Origin: Eleusine coracana subsp. coracana | Lineage: Eukaryota > Streptophyta > Magnoliopsida > Poales > Poaceae | Assembly: GCA_032690845.1 (NCBI GenBank) | Contig: CM064421.1 | Location: forward strand, 40,972,963-41,036,962 | Direction: 5' to 3' | Length of the DNA: 64,000 bases | Part shown: one piece after another, positions 47,379 through 56,264 of the stretch | Numbering within the stretch: position 1 is the stretch's first letter | Layout: every line of letters starts with the position of its first letter | The notes under the pieces: model-generated | Told to the model about the DNA's origin: nothing | Seen by the model: only the letters and a program-made list of their open reading frames with translations | Databases searched by the model: none | Position numbers and translations under genes: made by a program

Positions 47379-48805
47379 CTCATGAAGAATCAGACATGGC
47401 ATCTTGTACCTTCTTGACCTGACCTCAATGTAATTGATTGCAAGTGGGTCTTCAAGCTCAAGCATAAACCAGACGGGTCTATTGATCGATATAAGGCACA
47501 CCTGGTAGCTAAAGGGTTCAAGCAACAATATGGGGTTGATTATGATGATACATTCAGCCCGGTGGTCAAACCTACAACAATTCGCATCTTATTATCTCTG
47601 GCAGTTTCCCGTGGCTAATCTTTATGACAAATTGATATTCAAAATGCATTTCTACATGGTTTTCTTCATGACGATGTCTACATGATACAACCTCCTATTT
47701 TTTTGAATTCTGATCATCCTACATATTTTTGTAAATTGGACAAGTCTCTCTATGGTCTTAAACAAGCTCCTCAAGCATGATTTTCTCGCTTGAGCACTAC
47801 TCTTTTGCAGTTGGGTTTTCTGGCCTCTAAAGCAGACATTTCACTGTTTATTTTCAACAAAGGGGGTGTTCACATGTATATTCTTGTCTATGTGATGATA
47901 TCATTATTGTTAGCTCTTCATCATCGGCCACTGATCACCTCCTTAAACAACTTCAAGCTGATTTTGCAGTCAAGGACCTTGGTACTCTAAATTATATTTT
48001 AGGCATTGAAGTGCATCGTACCTCCCATGGGCTTCTCTTGACACAACAGAAATATATCAAGGATCTTATGACTAGGACCAATATGGCTGCAGCCAAGGGT
48101 GTCTCCACACCAATGCTACCTAGTGATAAATTATCTCTAAATGGTGGTGAGTCGCTTTCTGCCGATGACACCACTCGCTGCCGCAGTGTTGTAGGCGCAC
48201 TACAGTATTTGTCACTGACAAAACCGGACATCTCATTCGGTGTTAACAGAGTTTGTCAGTTTCTCTCAGCCACGACCACTGTTCATTGGACTACAGTTAA
48301 GCGCATCCTGCGCTATGTACATGATACCTCTGATATGGGTTTATGCATTACTCGCTCCATCTCCAATCTCCTTAGTGCCTTCTTAAATGCTGATTGGGCG
48401 GGAAATCCTGATGATCGTCGCAGTACTAGTGGCCATGCCATCTTCCTTGGCAACAATCTTGTTTCTTGGAGTTCTCGTAAGCAACCCACTCTTTCTCGCT
48501 CTAGCACTAAGGTTGAGTACAAAGTGGTTGCCAATGCCACTGCAGAGATTATATGGATTCAAGTTTTATTGCGTGAACTTGGAATTTCTCAAGATCAACC
48601 TCCCAGCTTATGGTGTGATAATATTGGTGCCACTTACTTATCTGCAAATCCAATCTTTCACCGCCGCACCAAGCACGTAGAGGTCGATTACCATTTTGTG
48701 CGAGAAAGGGTTTCTATGAAGCAACTTGATGTACGATTCATCTCATCCAAAGATCAGATAGCTGATATCATGACCAAACCATTGGCGGCTCCTTTGTTCA
48801 TGTGA
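47379..48805 (+). pseudogene. Outer copia RT and RNase H, 3' part
   Basis: Continues the outer element's RT after the nested insertion: KNQTWHL, DCKWVFKLKHKPDGSIDRYK, LVAKGFKQQYGVDYDDTFSP. Several stops follow up to about 47990. The part at 48011-48805 is open: RT C-terminus and RNase H (LNADWAGNPDDRRSTSGHAI, SWSSRKQPTLSRSSTKVEYK, IADIMTKPL). The region of the catalytic YVDD near 47885 is disrupted by a frame change. Confidence 0.9.
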
Positions 48806-48845
48806 TTTCGATGCAATCTGAACTTAGTTTCACACCGTCCAGATT

Positions 48846-48858
48846 GAGGGGGGGGGGG
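48846..48858 (+). other. Polypurine tract of the outer copia element
   Basis: GAGGGGG... run directly before the 3' LTR. The G-run continues into the LTR, whose first base has changed from T to G. Confidence 0.7.
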
Positions 48859-49072
48859 GGTTAAACATAGAAAGGTATATTGCTAATTACTGCGTACAGG
48901 TATTGCTAGAAGGCTATCCCGGGTGTAATGCATGCCTGTAATGCGTGAGTAAAGGAGTTGCGTCTCCTGCGTGATTGGCGAGCATTGATTCACGCTTGTA
49001 TTCTCCTGTGTACAATATCTGTATAAGATGAGAGCCATGGCCCAAAGGGTCGCTGTGCCATTCACACCAACA
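48859..49072 (+). repeat. 3' LTR of the outer copia element
   Basis: 214 bp, ending CACCAACA before the TAAGC duplication. The first T of the usual TG start reads G. CTGTATAAGA replaces the TATA-like CTATATAAGA of the 5' LTR. Confidence 0.92.
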
Positions 49073-49077
49073 TAAGC

Positions 49078-49337
49078 TAGGCTCGCCCGGCATCCAGGAG
49101 TTCAACGTGGAGATCTTCAACACGGGCCTCGAGCGCACGGTGTACAACGTCCACATCTCCTACGGTGATTTCTACAGCGAGGGAGAAGTCGTCGTCCGAG
49201 AGGACTTCAGGCGCGTCGGCCCCAGAGACGGCATCGTGAAGAATGGCAACGCCATGGCTCCCAGTGAGGCCATCGACTTTGACTATGCCAACAGCTACTC
49301 CTTCCCGCTCGAGGTGGCTTCCGTCTCCTGCAGCTAA
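49078..49337 (+). pseudogene. TPD1/MAC1-like secreted peptide gene, 3' part
   Basis: Resumes the codon broken at 32390 and runs open to TAA at 49335-49337. It encodes the main TPD1 domain: GIQEFNVEIFN, VYNVHISYGDF, DFRRVGPRDG, APSEAIDFDYANSYSFPLEV and the terminal ASVSC. With the 5' part the locus would encode 167 aa. TPD1-type proteins usually have six cysteines. The four central ones appear replaced here (NTG, ISYG and RDG at conserved Cys positions), leaving the first (EPCG) and last (VSCS). It may be a divergent paralogue rather than the MAC1/TDL1A orthologue. Confidence 0.8.
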
Positions 49338-51433
49338 GTGCACCCTGTGGGGGTGGATCTTCCAGTACACGAGAAGCTATTAATCGCTATGATTGTTAAA
49401 TAAAAATGAACACTTGATAGACTGTAAGTGCTTAATGCACCTTTTTTTATTTTTTTGAAAATGCACCTGAGTGCGTGTTTCATTAAGAGGAAGAAGTGAT
49501 TACATCGACCAGTTGTGTCGCCAGACATGGTCTAGCAACAACAACAAACAGAACAGAGAAAAATAATACAAAGCAGACACAACGATGACCTACCACCTAC
49601 CATTCTGAAGCGACAACCAGAGGAGCTCAACGAAAGGAGCAAGCCTCACAGTCCAAAAGGACCACGGAAGACACAGATCAAGAGCAACCAAAGCTTCAGA
49701 AAAGGAAGAGCAGCACTCAGATACGGAGACGACGAACGTAACTACCTCCACCTGCAGCCACCAGGACATGTGCGGAGAAACTCCAAGACGATGCCTTCAA
49801 GAAGAATACGACATCCAAAACGCCGTCATCTCCCATTCCGGAGACCAGAATTGAGTTTTTACTCGGAGAAACTCCACATGTAGCCAACAAGCACCATAAC
49901 AACGCCTCCAACAAGGTGGACGGCACCCAAGTGTGTCATTGTTGTAACACCGGCAGATATTGCCTGGCAAGGCTTTTGTCGGTGCTTGAGGGCACCCGAT
50001 ATGACCAAATTCGCTGGTTTGGTGACTCCTTGATGGGACAGATCCGACAAAGCCAGATCGAGGCACGAAAGGGAGGGCACCGACCACCACCACGACCAAA
50101 CCTTCCAACGTAGCTACCAACGACGCATGCATCAAGGTCGCACCTCCGCCATGGAAGGCGCCACTGTCGCCACGAATTCACCACCAGCACCCTCCACCAT
50201 GGAGGTCACAAGCAAAGCCCACCGAGCCCCTAGGACCCGGGCCAGTACCACCTCCGCACGTAGCGCGCCGAATCCCCATCTTGGAGACTGTCGTCACTGG
50301 TGTAGGACTCCACTCCCCCAACGAATCTGCGCCAGATCTGCCCCCATCCCGATCAGAGGACGACCACGCCGCCACCCACCGAGCCAGGAGCTGCTCCTAA
50401 GGGAGCAAACTCGACCTGAGGAGTGCGGACTCGACCAGCATGGCGTCAACCATGCCCATGCTCAAGGAGAGGAGAGAGCGAAAGTTGGAGAGGCAAACTG
50501 GTGAGGATGAACAAGATTCAGCCCCTTCATGACCGGAGCTATAGAGGAAGAGGGGGAAGGAGTGGACCGGCGGCCCGGATCTTGGATGAAGCTCTGAACT
50601 AACACGTGGCGACGGAGAGGAAACGAGAGGGACGGCAGCAGCGTTGGCTGCCGAGGCCCGTCGGCTGCCGGCGGCGAGCTGGATCTGCGGCCCTGTGACA
50701 TGAATGCTATTCTACTGTTTTTCTAAGCGATAGTATGCACGGAAACAGTACGCAGGCGTAGAGTGTTTCTTTCGTTGTTGCTTTGCAGCGTAAGATCAGA
50801 CCTGGTCTTGAATTGGACACGGAAAGCACTACTGACTTGGTAGCCAGAGCTATTGCTGTGTCCAGGGTGGGGGAATCTAACAAGGATACTGGGCACGTGA
50901 ACGCCTCGCTCGTAGGATACCGGAAGATATTCTCTTACCCCTCTCCCCCTTTCTCCTGAAAATGATGGCGCGGTATCATCTGACACTGACAGCAACGAAC
51001 TCTCCAATCAGACGACCCGTTCCGTTTGTTCCGGCTGCAAGCAATCGCTACGAAAGCTACCTTCGATTGGTCGTTGTCGCATTCTTCATCTCTGCACAAC
51101 AAAACATAAACGGCCGTTGGCCCGTCGCGCTTGCAAGTATTCTCTTCAAAGTATGCGTACCATAAACTAATGATCAAGCTATGGGTACTTCAGTCTGCAA
51201 GCAGAGAGCGAATGGCATCTGCACCGCGAAGCAAGACTTGAAGAAGCGAATCAATGAGGTAAAGTCGCGACAAAATGGCCACGGATGACATTGACTTGAA
51301 ACAGTCCTAAAGCCACCGGACAGAACGTTAACGATGCAGCCAAATCGAGCCGTCGCCGCACTACTTCACAATTCCCTCGTCTAGCAAACGAGCTCGTCAG
51401 GACACTCGCACCACCGAACACACCCAGCGCCAA
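49338..51433. other. Intergenic region upstream of the LysM receptor
   Basis: 3' flank of the TPD1-like gene, then from about 49470 to 50700 repeat-like, CCA-rich sequence (minus-strand reading typical of degenerate grass retroelements). I cannot classify it or find ends. 50700-51430 includes the presumed promoter of the LysM gene; no clear TATA box. Confidence 0.45.
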
Positions 51434-53389
51434 ATGGAAACCCGTCATTTCCGCTGCTCGTTGCTGCCCCTCCTCCTTCCCGTGGTCGGCGTCCTCCTCG
51501 GCTCCTGCCGCGCCGCTGCACAGCTCCCCAACGGCACCTTCGCCTGCCTCGTCCCGGCGCCGTGCCACACGTTCGTAGTGTACCGGACGCGGTCGGGGTT
51601 CCTCGACCTCGGCAGCATCTCGGACCTCTTCAGCACGAGCCGGGCGCGCATCGCCAGGGCCAACAACCTGAGCTCCGAGGACGGGATCCTTCTCCCAGGC
51701 CAGCCGCTGCTCGTGCCGGTCACGTGCGGATGCACGGGCGCCTGGTCCTTCGCCAACCTGTCCTACCCGATCCGGTCCGGTGACATCTTCTGGTGGCTCG
51801 CGGGCACCGCGTACGCGAACCTCACACAAGTCGATCTCATCCAGGACGTGAACCCGGGGGTGGATCCCACCAAGCTGCAGCCCGGGCAGGAGGTCACCGT
51901 GCCGCTCTTCTGCCGGTGCCCGACCCCATCGGAGCGGCGCGACGGGATACAGAGCCTGATCACCTACGTGTGGCAACCTGAGGACGACATGGCACGGGTG
52001 AGCCAGCTGATGAACGCCTCGGTGGACGCCATCGCAAAGGCGAACAACGTCAGCCGCAGCTTCACGTCCGTGATGGGCCCGCCCAAGCTGATCCCGGTGA
52101 AGCAGCGGCCGCGGCTCCCGCCGCTGCGGTACGGTGCCAGCACATCAGGCGATGGCGACGCGTCGAGGTCTCGCCGTGGTCGGCGTCTCGTCATAGCGGC
52201 CAGCGTTTCGGGCGCTCTCGTGGGCTGCGTCGCCTTGTGCCTGGCGGCGTTCCTGGCGGCGCAGCGAAGGTACCTGAAGAAGGCGTCGCCGGTGCACGCG
52301 GGGTCGAGGTTCCTGAGCCCGAAGCTTCCTTGGGCAGTAGGCAAGAACCCGTTCGGCCACGACAGCAGCAGCAGTTCCTCGGCACAGATGATGATCAAGG
52401 GCGGAGGAAGGGACAACAACAAGCTGCTCACCGGCGTGTCGCAGTTCCTCGACAAGCCCACCATCTTCGTGGCGGAGGAGATCATGGAGGCGACCATGGA
52501 CCTGGACGAGCGGTGCAGGATCGGCACCTCGTACTACAAGGCCAAGCTCGACGGTGAGGTGTTCGCGGTGAAGCCGGTGAGCGGCGGCGACGTGTCCGCG
52601 GAGCTGCGGATGATGCAGACGGTCAACCACGCCAACCTGATCAAGCTCGCCGGCGTGTCCGTCGGCGCGGACGGGGACTACGCCTTCCTCGTGTACGAGT
52701 TCGCCGAGAAGGGCTCGCTCGACACGTGGCTGTACCAGCACAGGCCGCCGCCATCTCCCGCCGCGCTGCCGTCCTCGAGCGCCAGCGTGAAGACTGCCCT
52801 GTCGTGGGAGCAGAGGCTGGGCGTCGCGCTGGACGTGGCCAACGGGCTGCTGTACATGCACGAGCACACGCAGCCGAGCATGGTGCACGGCGACGTCCGC
52901 GCGCGGAACATCCTGCTGACCACGGACTTCCGGGCTAAGATATCGAGCTTCGCGCTGGCGAGGCCGTCCACGGTCGAAATCGACGCCGCCGGGACGAGCT
53001 CCGACGTGTTCAGCTTCGGCCTGCTTCTCCTGGAGCTGCTGTCCGGGAGACGGGCCGTGGAGGCGCGCGCCGGCACGGAGATCGGCATGCTGTGGAGGGA
53101 GGTCCGGGCGGTGCTGGAAGCCGTCGGGGACAGGAGGGAGGCGAAGCTGAGGAAGTGGATGGACCCCGCGCTCGGGAGCGGGTACCCGATCGACGTGGCG
53201 GTTAGCATTGCCGCCATGGCGCGGGCGTGCACGGAAGAGGACGCGGCGCGGCGGCCCAAGATGACCGAGATCGTGTTCAACCTCTCCATGCTGGCGCAGC
53301 CGTCGTCCACGGTCGACGCGTTCGAGAAGATGTGGCAGCCCAGCTCGGAGGATAACCTCGGGATAGCCGGTGCGGTGGCCGCTCGGTAA
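51434..53389 (+). CDS. LysM receptor-like kinase, LYK4/LYK5 type pseudokinase
   Basis: Intronless, 651 aa. A signal peptide (about 1-29) leads into a LysM ectodomain with two CxC motifs (CGC at 98-100, CRC at 160-162), the disulphide pattern of plant chitin and Nod-factor receptors. A transmembrane helix lies at about 252-275 and a kinase-like domain at about 345-625. The ATP lysine (AVK, 380), helix-C Glu390 and HGD..RN (485-492) remain, but the glycine loop is degenerate (RIGTSYYKA) and the Mg-binding DFG reads SSF (504-506). Such kinase-dead LysM receptors normally signal with a catalytic CERK1-like partner at the plasma membrane. The ATG is in a GC-rich start context and precedes the hydrophobic signal. 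NFR5-type is the alternative subgroup. Confidence 0.93.
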   Translation: METRHFRCSLLPLLLPVVGVLLGSCRAAAQLPNGTFACLVPAPCHTFVVYRTRSGFLDLGSISDLFSTSRARIARANNLSSEDGILLPGQPLLVPVTCGCTGAWSFANLSYPIRSGDIFWWLAGTAYANLTQVDLIQDVNPGVDPTKLQPGQEVTVPLFCRCPTPSERRDGIQSLITYVWQPEDDMARVSQLMNASVDAIAKANNVSRSFTSVMGPPKLIPVKQRPRLPPLRYGASTSGDGDASRSRRGRRLVIAASVSGALVGCVALCLAAFLAAQRRYLKKASPVHAGSRFLSPKLPWAVGKNPFGHDSSSSSSAQMMIKGGGRDNNKLLTGVSQFLDKPTIFVAEEIMEATMDLDERCRIGTSYYKAKLDGEVFAVKPVSGGDVSAELRMMQTVNHANLIKLAGVSVGADGDYAFLVYEFAEKGSLDTWLYQHRPPPSPAALPSSSASVKTALSWEQRLGVALDVANGLLYMHEHTQPSMVHGDVRARNILLTTDFRAKISSFALARPSTVEIDAAGTSSDVFSFGLLLLELLSGRRAVEARAGTEIGMLWREVRAVLEAVGDRREAKLRKWMDPALGSGYPIDVAVSIAAMARACTEEDAARRPKMTEIVFNLSMLAQPSSTVDAFEKMWQPSSEDNLGIAGAVAAR

Positions 53390-54079
53390 ACATAGTACTG
53401 TTTGACAGTCTGTCTTTGTACTTGTTAGTTTCTTGCACGCCGTTCAACTTGTAACGTGAATTGTACAAATTTGTCCTGCGATTGTTGTACACAAGAAAGA
53501 AATGGTGTTTTGTTACAGCGTTGCTTATAACAGTAGAGTACTTTATTAGTTAGTAGTTTATTGCTTTCCTTCGTCCTGTAATATGTAGTGTTCATTTTTT
53601 TGAGCGCTAATCCTGATTAGCAATTTAGCATCTAACGATTCACAGCCAGTCGTAATATTCAGTCGGATAGCTTGGTCGGACGTAGAGCATTTCCGATTTT
53701 TTTGCTGCGCTTGTACATCAGAAATGGCATCTTCTCTGCTTTCTCCCATGCCACATTTACTCTCCTCCATACGACGCATATTTTTTTTTATATAAACTTC
53801 ATTCATAAAAGGAAGGAAAAATTCATATGGGCACAACCCACGTCGTTATTACTCGAAAGCAAATAGGTTAATACTACTATTGAAAATACGTTTCGCAAAA
53901 AACAAATACCAGTGAAAATACACGGATGGGCTGATGGACCGATGCGAATACAATGCCAGGCTTCTGATGGACTTTAACTGTGGGCTGAGGCGTCTCTCGG
54001 AGACCACCGGGAATGTAGAGCCCACTCGGCGTTCTTCATCATTTTTCTTCACCGAAAATGTTTCTTCATAAAGGCCTGC
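53390..54079. other. 3' flank of the LysM gene and intergenic DNA
   Basis: No gene or defined repeat seen. Confidence 0.5.
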
Positions 54080-54243
54080 CAGCTGAGCACTGGCGAAGCT
54101 TCACTATGGCCAGTAGGGCCATGGCCCCCTCTAGGTTTTGACATTTGTTCATATAAACAATGCTTATGTAGTGATTTTTCTGTATTGATTACCACTGCCG
54201 GCCCCTCCTACATTTGCTTGCAAGCTTCGCCACTGCAGCTGAG
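54080..54243. mobile_element. Short hAT-type MITE
   Basis: Perfect 8-bp duplication CAGCTGAG (54080-54087 and 54236-54243) flanks a 148-bp element. Its ends CACTGGCGAAGCTT and AAGCTTCGCCACTG are inverted repeats with one mismatch. No coding capacity. It lies about 270 bp before the TATA box of the thaumatin-like gene. Confidence 0.85.
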
Positions 54244-54510
54244 CGAGCCACTACTTCCATTTCCATTGAGCATTGCGTTGCTGATACTTGGCCTGAACGA
54301 AAGCGGCCACTACCCCACACCACGTCTGAAACTGGAACTGCGCGCCGATTAATCTCAGCCACTGCACCTACATTCACGCGTGCGTTCGTTGCCCACGACC
54401 ACGGCGTTTGCGCGCGCGCCGTGCCTTCCTCCGAATTCTCAACGAACTCCGACATTTCCGCCCCGCGTTCCCCACGTCTCGCCCATCTCTCGCGCGCGCC
54501 TTCACGCGTC

Positions 54511-54518
54511 TATATAAA
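54511..54518 (+). promoter_or_regulatory. Probable TATA box of the thaumatin-like gene
   Basis: TATATAAA 149 bp before the ATG at 54660. Confidence 0.65.
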
Positions 54519-54659
54519 CCGAAGTGCAGTGGTTTAGAAATTACTGCCTCCTCGTTCCTCTTCCATTCCAGCTGCTGCACTGAGCTCAGAGTCTTCTTGC
54601 TCTCGCCCATTCTCGTCAAGTACAACCGAGATTCTCCTGTCTGCAATCAGACCATCTCC

Positions 54660-55524
54660 ATGGGAATCAAAGGAATTGCGCACCTTCTGCTCCTCTTCGG
54701 TACATTACCGAGCTTCTTCATTTTTAGGAACCACATTTACCAACTTATTGCAGGTTGTAATCATTCTGCAGCATTGCGGTACTTACGTGGTTATTATGTG
54801 TTTGTGCAGGGCTCATTTGGCCGCATGTAATGTCCGGTGCCGAGGCGGCCGGCACGACGGTGTTCACGCTCCACAACAACTGCACCCACACGGTGTGGCC
54901 CGCCACATTGTCCAGCAACACCGCGCCCGCCATCGGTGGCGGCGGCTTCGAGCTCCACGGTCTCGTTCCCTGCCCCGGCGGGCTGGTCGGGCCGCCTTTG
55001 GGCGCGCACGGGCTGCGTCGTCCCCTCCGCCGGCGGCGGCGCGTCGTCCCTCTCCTGCGCCACGGGCGACTGCAGCGGCGCGGCGAGCTGCGCCCTCGGC
55101 GGCGCACCGCCCGTGACGCTGGCCGAGTTCACGCTGGGCGGCGCCGACGAGAAGGACTTCTACGACGTGAGCCTGGTGGACGGATACAACGTGGGCATCG
55201 GCGTGGCGGCGACGGGCGACCGGGTCAACTACGCCGGGTGCGTCGGGGACGTGAACGCCGTGTGCCCGCCCGAGCTTCAGATGCTGGAGGCGGGGCCCGC
55301 CGGTCAGCAGCAGGGGGTGGCGTGCCGGAGCGCGTGCGAGGTGTTCGGGACGCCGGAGTACTGCTGCACGGGCGCGCACGGGTGGGCCCGGGCCCACCCA
55401 GTACTCGAGGCTGTTCAAGGCGGCGTGCCCCGCCGCGTACAGCTACGCGTACGACGACCCCACCAGCACCTTCACGTGCGGCGCCGGGGCGCAGTACCGC
55501 ATCACCTTCTGCCCGGCGGCTTAG
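54660..55524 (+). pseudogene. Thaumatin-like protein (PR-5 family), two frame breaks
   Basis: Exon 1 is 54660-54699 and is spliced (GT-AG) to exon 2 at 54810. The joined start encodes a signal peptide (MGIKGIAHLLLLFG). The family comprises secreted, multi-disulphide pathogenesis-related proteins. Exon 2 begins in frame with VFTLHNNCTHTVWPATLSS, changes frame near 54960 and resumes with FPAPAGWSGRLWARTGC, CATGDCSGAASC, TLGGADEKDFYDVSLVDGYN and CPPELQ. It changes frame again near 55385 before PTQYSRLFKAACPAAYSYAY and the C-terminal RITFCP, stopping at 55522-55524. Each break could be a small deletion in GC-rich sequence, or an assembly error. Everything else, including promoter and splice sites, looks intact. 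Confidence 0.87.
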
Positions 55525-56264
55525 ACAGAAGTAGTGCTACTGCTGTGTCGATTTCTCTAGTTCTCGTGTTATCTGATCTGAACACGTATGACTTTTACTT
55601 ACTAGCTTGTTTGTTGGGACTTTGGAAGGTCAGAATATGGTGTTTGTTTGACGAACTGTTTCGAGCACCCTCCTTTTGATTTGATATCAACACGTTTCAC
55701 GCCTTTCGGGACTGTACAAGTCAGAGAGGTTTTGGTGGTGCGCCTGTTGTTGTGTTGTGCCGAAAGTGACACGCGGAAGTGGATGTGCCATGAGTTCTGA
55801 CCCATGACGAGCCGTAGCGGCAACTCACAAAAATTTTAGTCCCCACTTACCTGAACGAGTAACCCAAAGTGCTATGTTCGGATCGACAGGCATCTGCCTC
55901 GTCGTAAATAGGTAGCAGCTGAGATTATGAACTAGGGTGGTAGTTGTTAGTTCTTTTTTTTTTTTTTTGCGAAAGAGCAGTTGTTACTTCTGATATGCTT
56001 AATTTCTTAATACGCTAGTATAAAAAAAAAATCGCCTCAGATGTTTTCAGTTCATGTGAGATGTTCGCATGAGAACAGTCGGATAGAAACAAACGCTGGT
56101 TATGTGCAAGCCTACAAAACATGTTTCCTCTTTCTTGCATAGGTATCGGAAAGTTAAGCTCACAATTAGATGTTGACCATGGCATGTATACTGTGTCCAT
56201 GAGACAACAAAGCACTCTTCCGGGCAAGGCAACTACTAACGGCTCGGGGAGACCATGGTCACAG
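55525..56264. other. Intergenic, between convergent thaumatin-like and MCU genes
   Basis: 3' flanks of both genes, with T and A homopolymers at about 55953-55967 and 56020-56030. Nothing else seen. Confidence 0.5.

Larger units (their letters stand above)
32391..49072 (+). mobile_element. Outer copia retrotransposon (Ale/Retrofit type), interrupted
   Basis: Bounded by the perfect duplication TAAGC. LTRs lie at 32391-32594 and 48859-49072. Subtracting the nested element (35504-47378 plus one duplication copy) leaves about 4.8 kb, the usual size of the small Ale/Retrofit/Hopscotch copia lineage. The order is gag, protease (YADTGATDH), integrase, RT, RNase H on the plus strand. The LTRs differ at about 11 of 204 aligned positions. 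Coding is broken by stops at 33442, about 34681 and 35112, by frame changes near 34095 and 34470, and by the nested insertion. Confidence 0.95.

Noticed and set aside
49434..49468. AATGCACCT repeats as a transposon target duplication
   Set aside because: Only 17 bp of T-rich sequence separates the two copies; too short for an insertion, more likely replication slippage.
51251..53310. Long antisense ORFs opposite the LysM receptor gene
   Set aside because: Shadows of a GC-rich coding exon with strong third-position bias; no recognisable domains.
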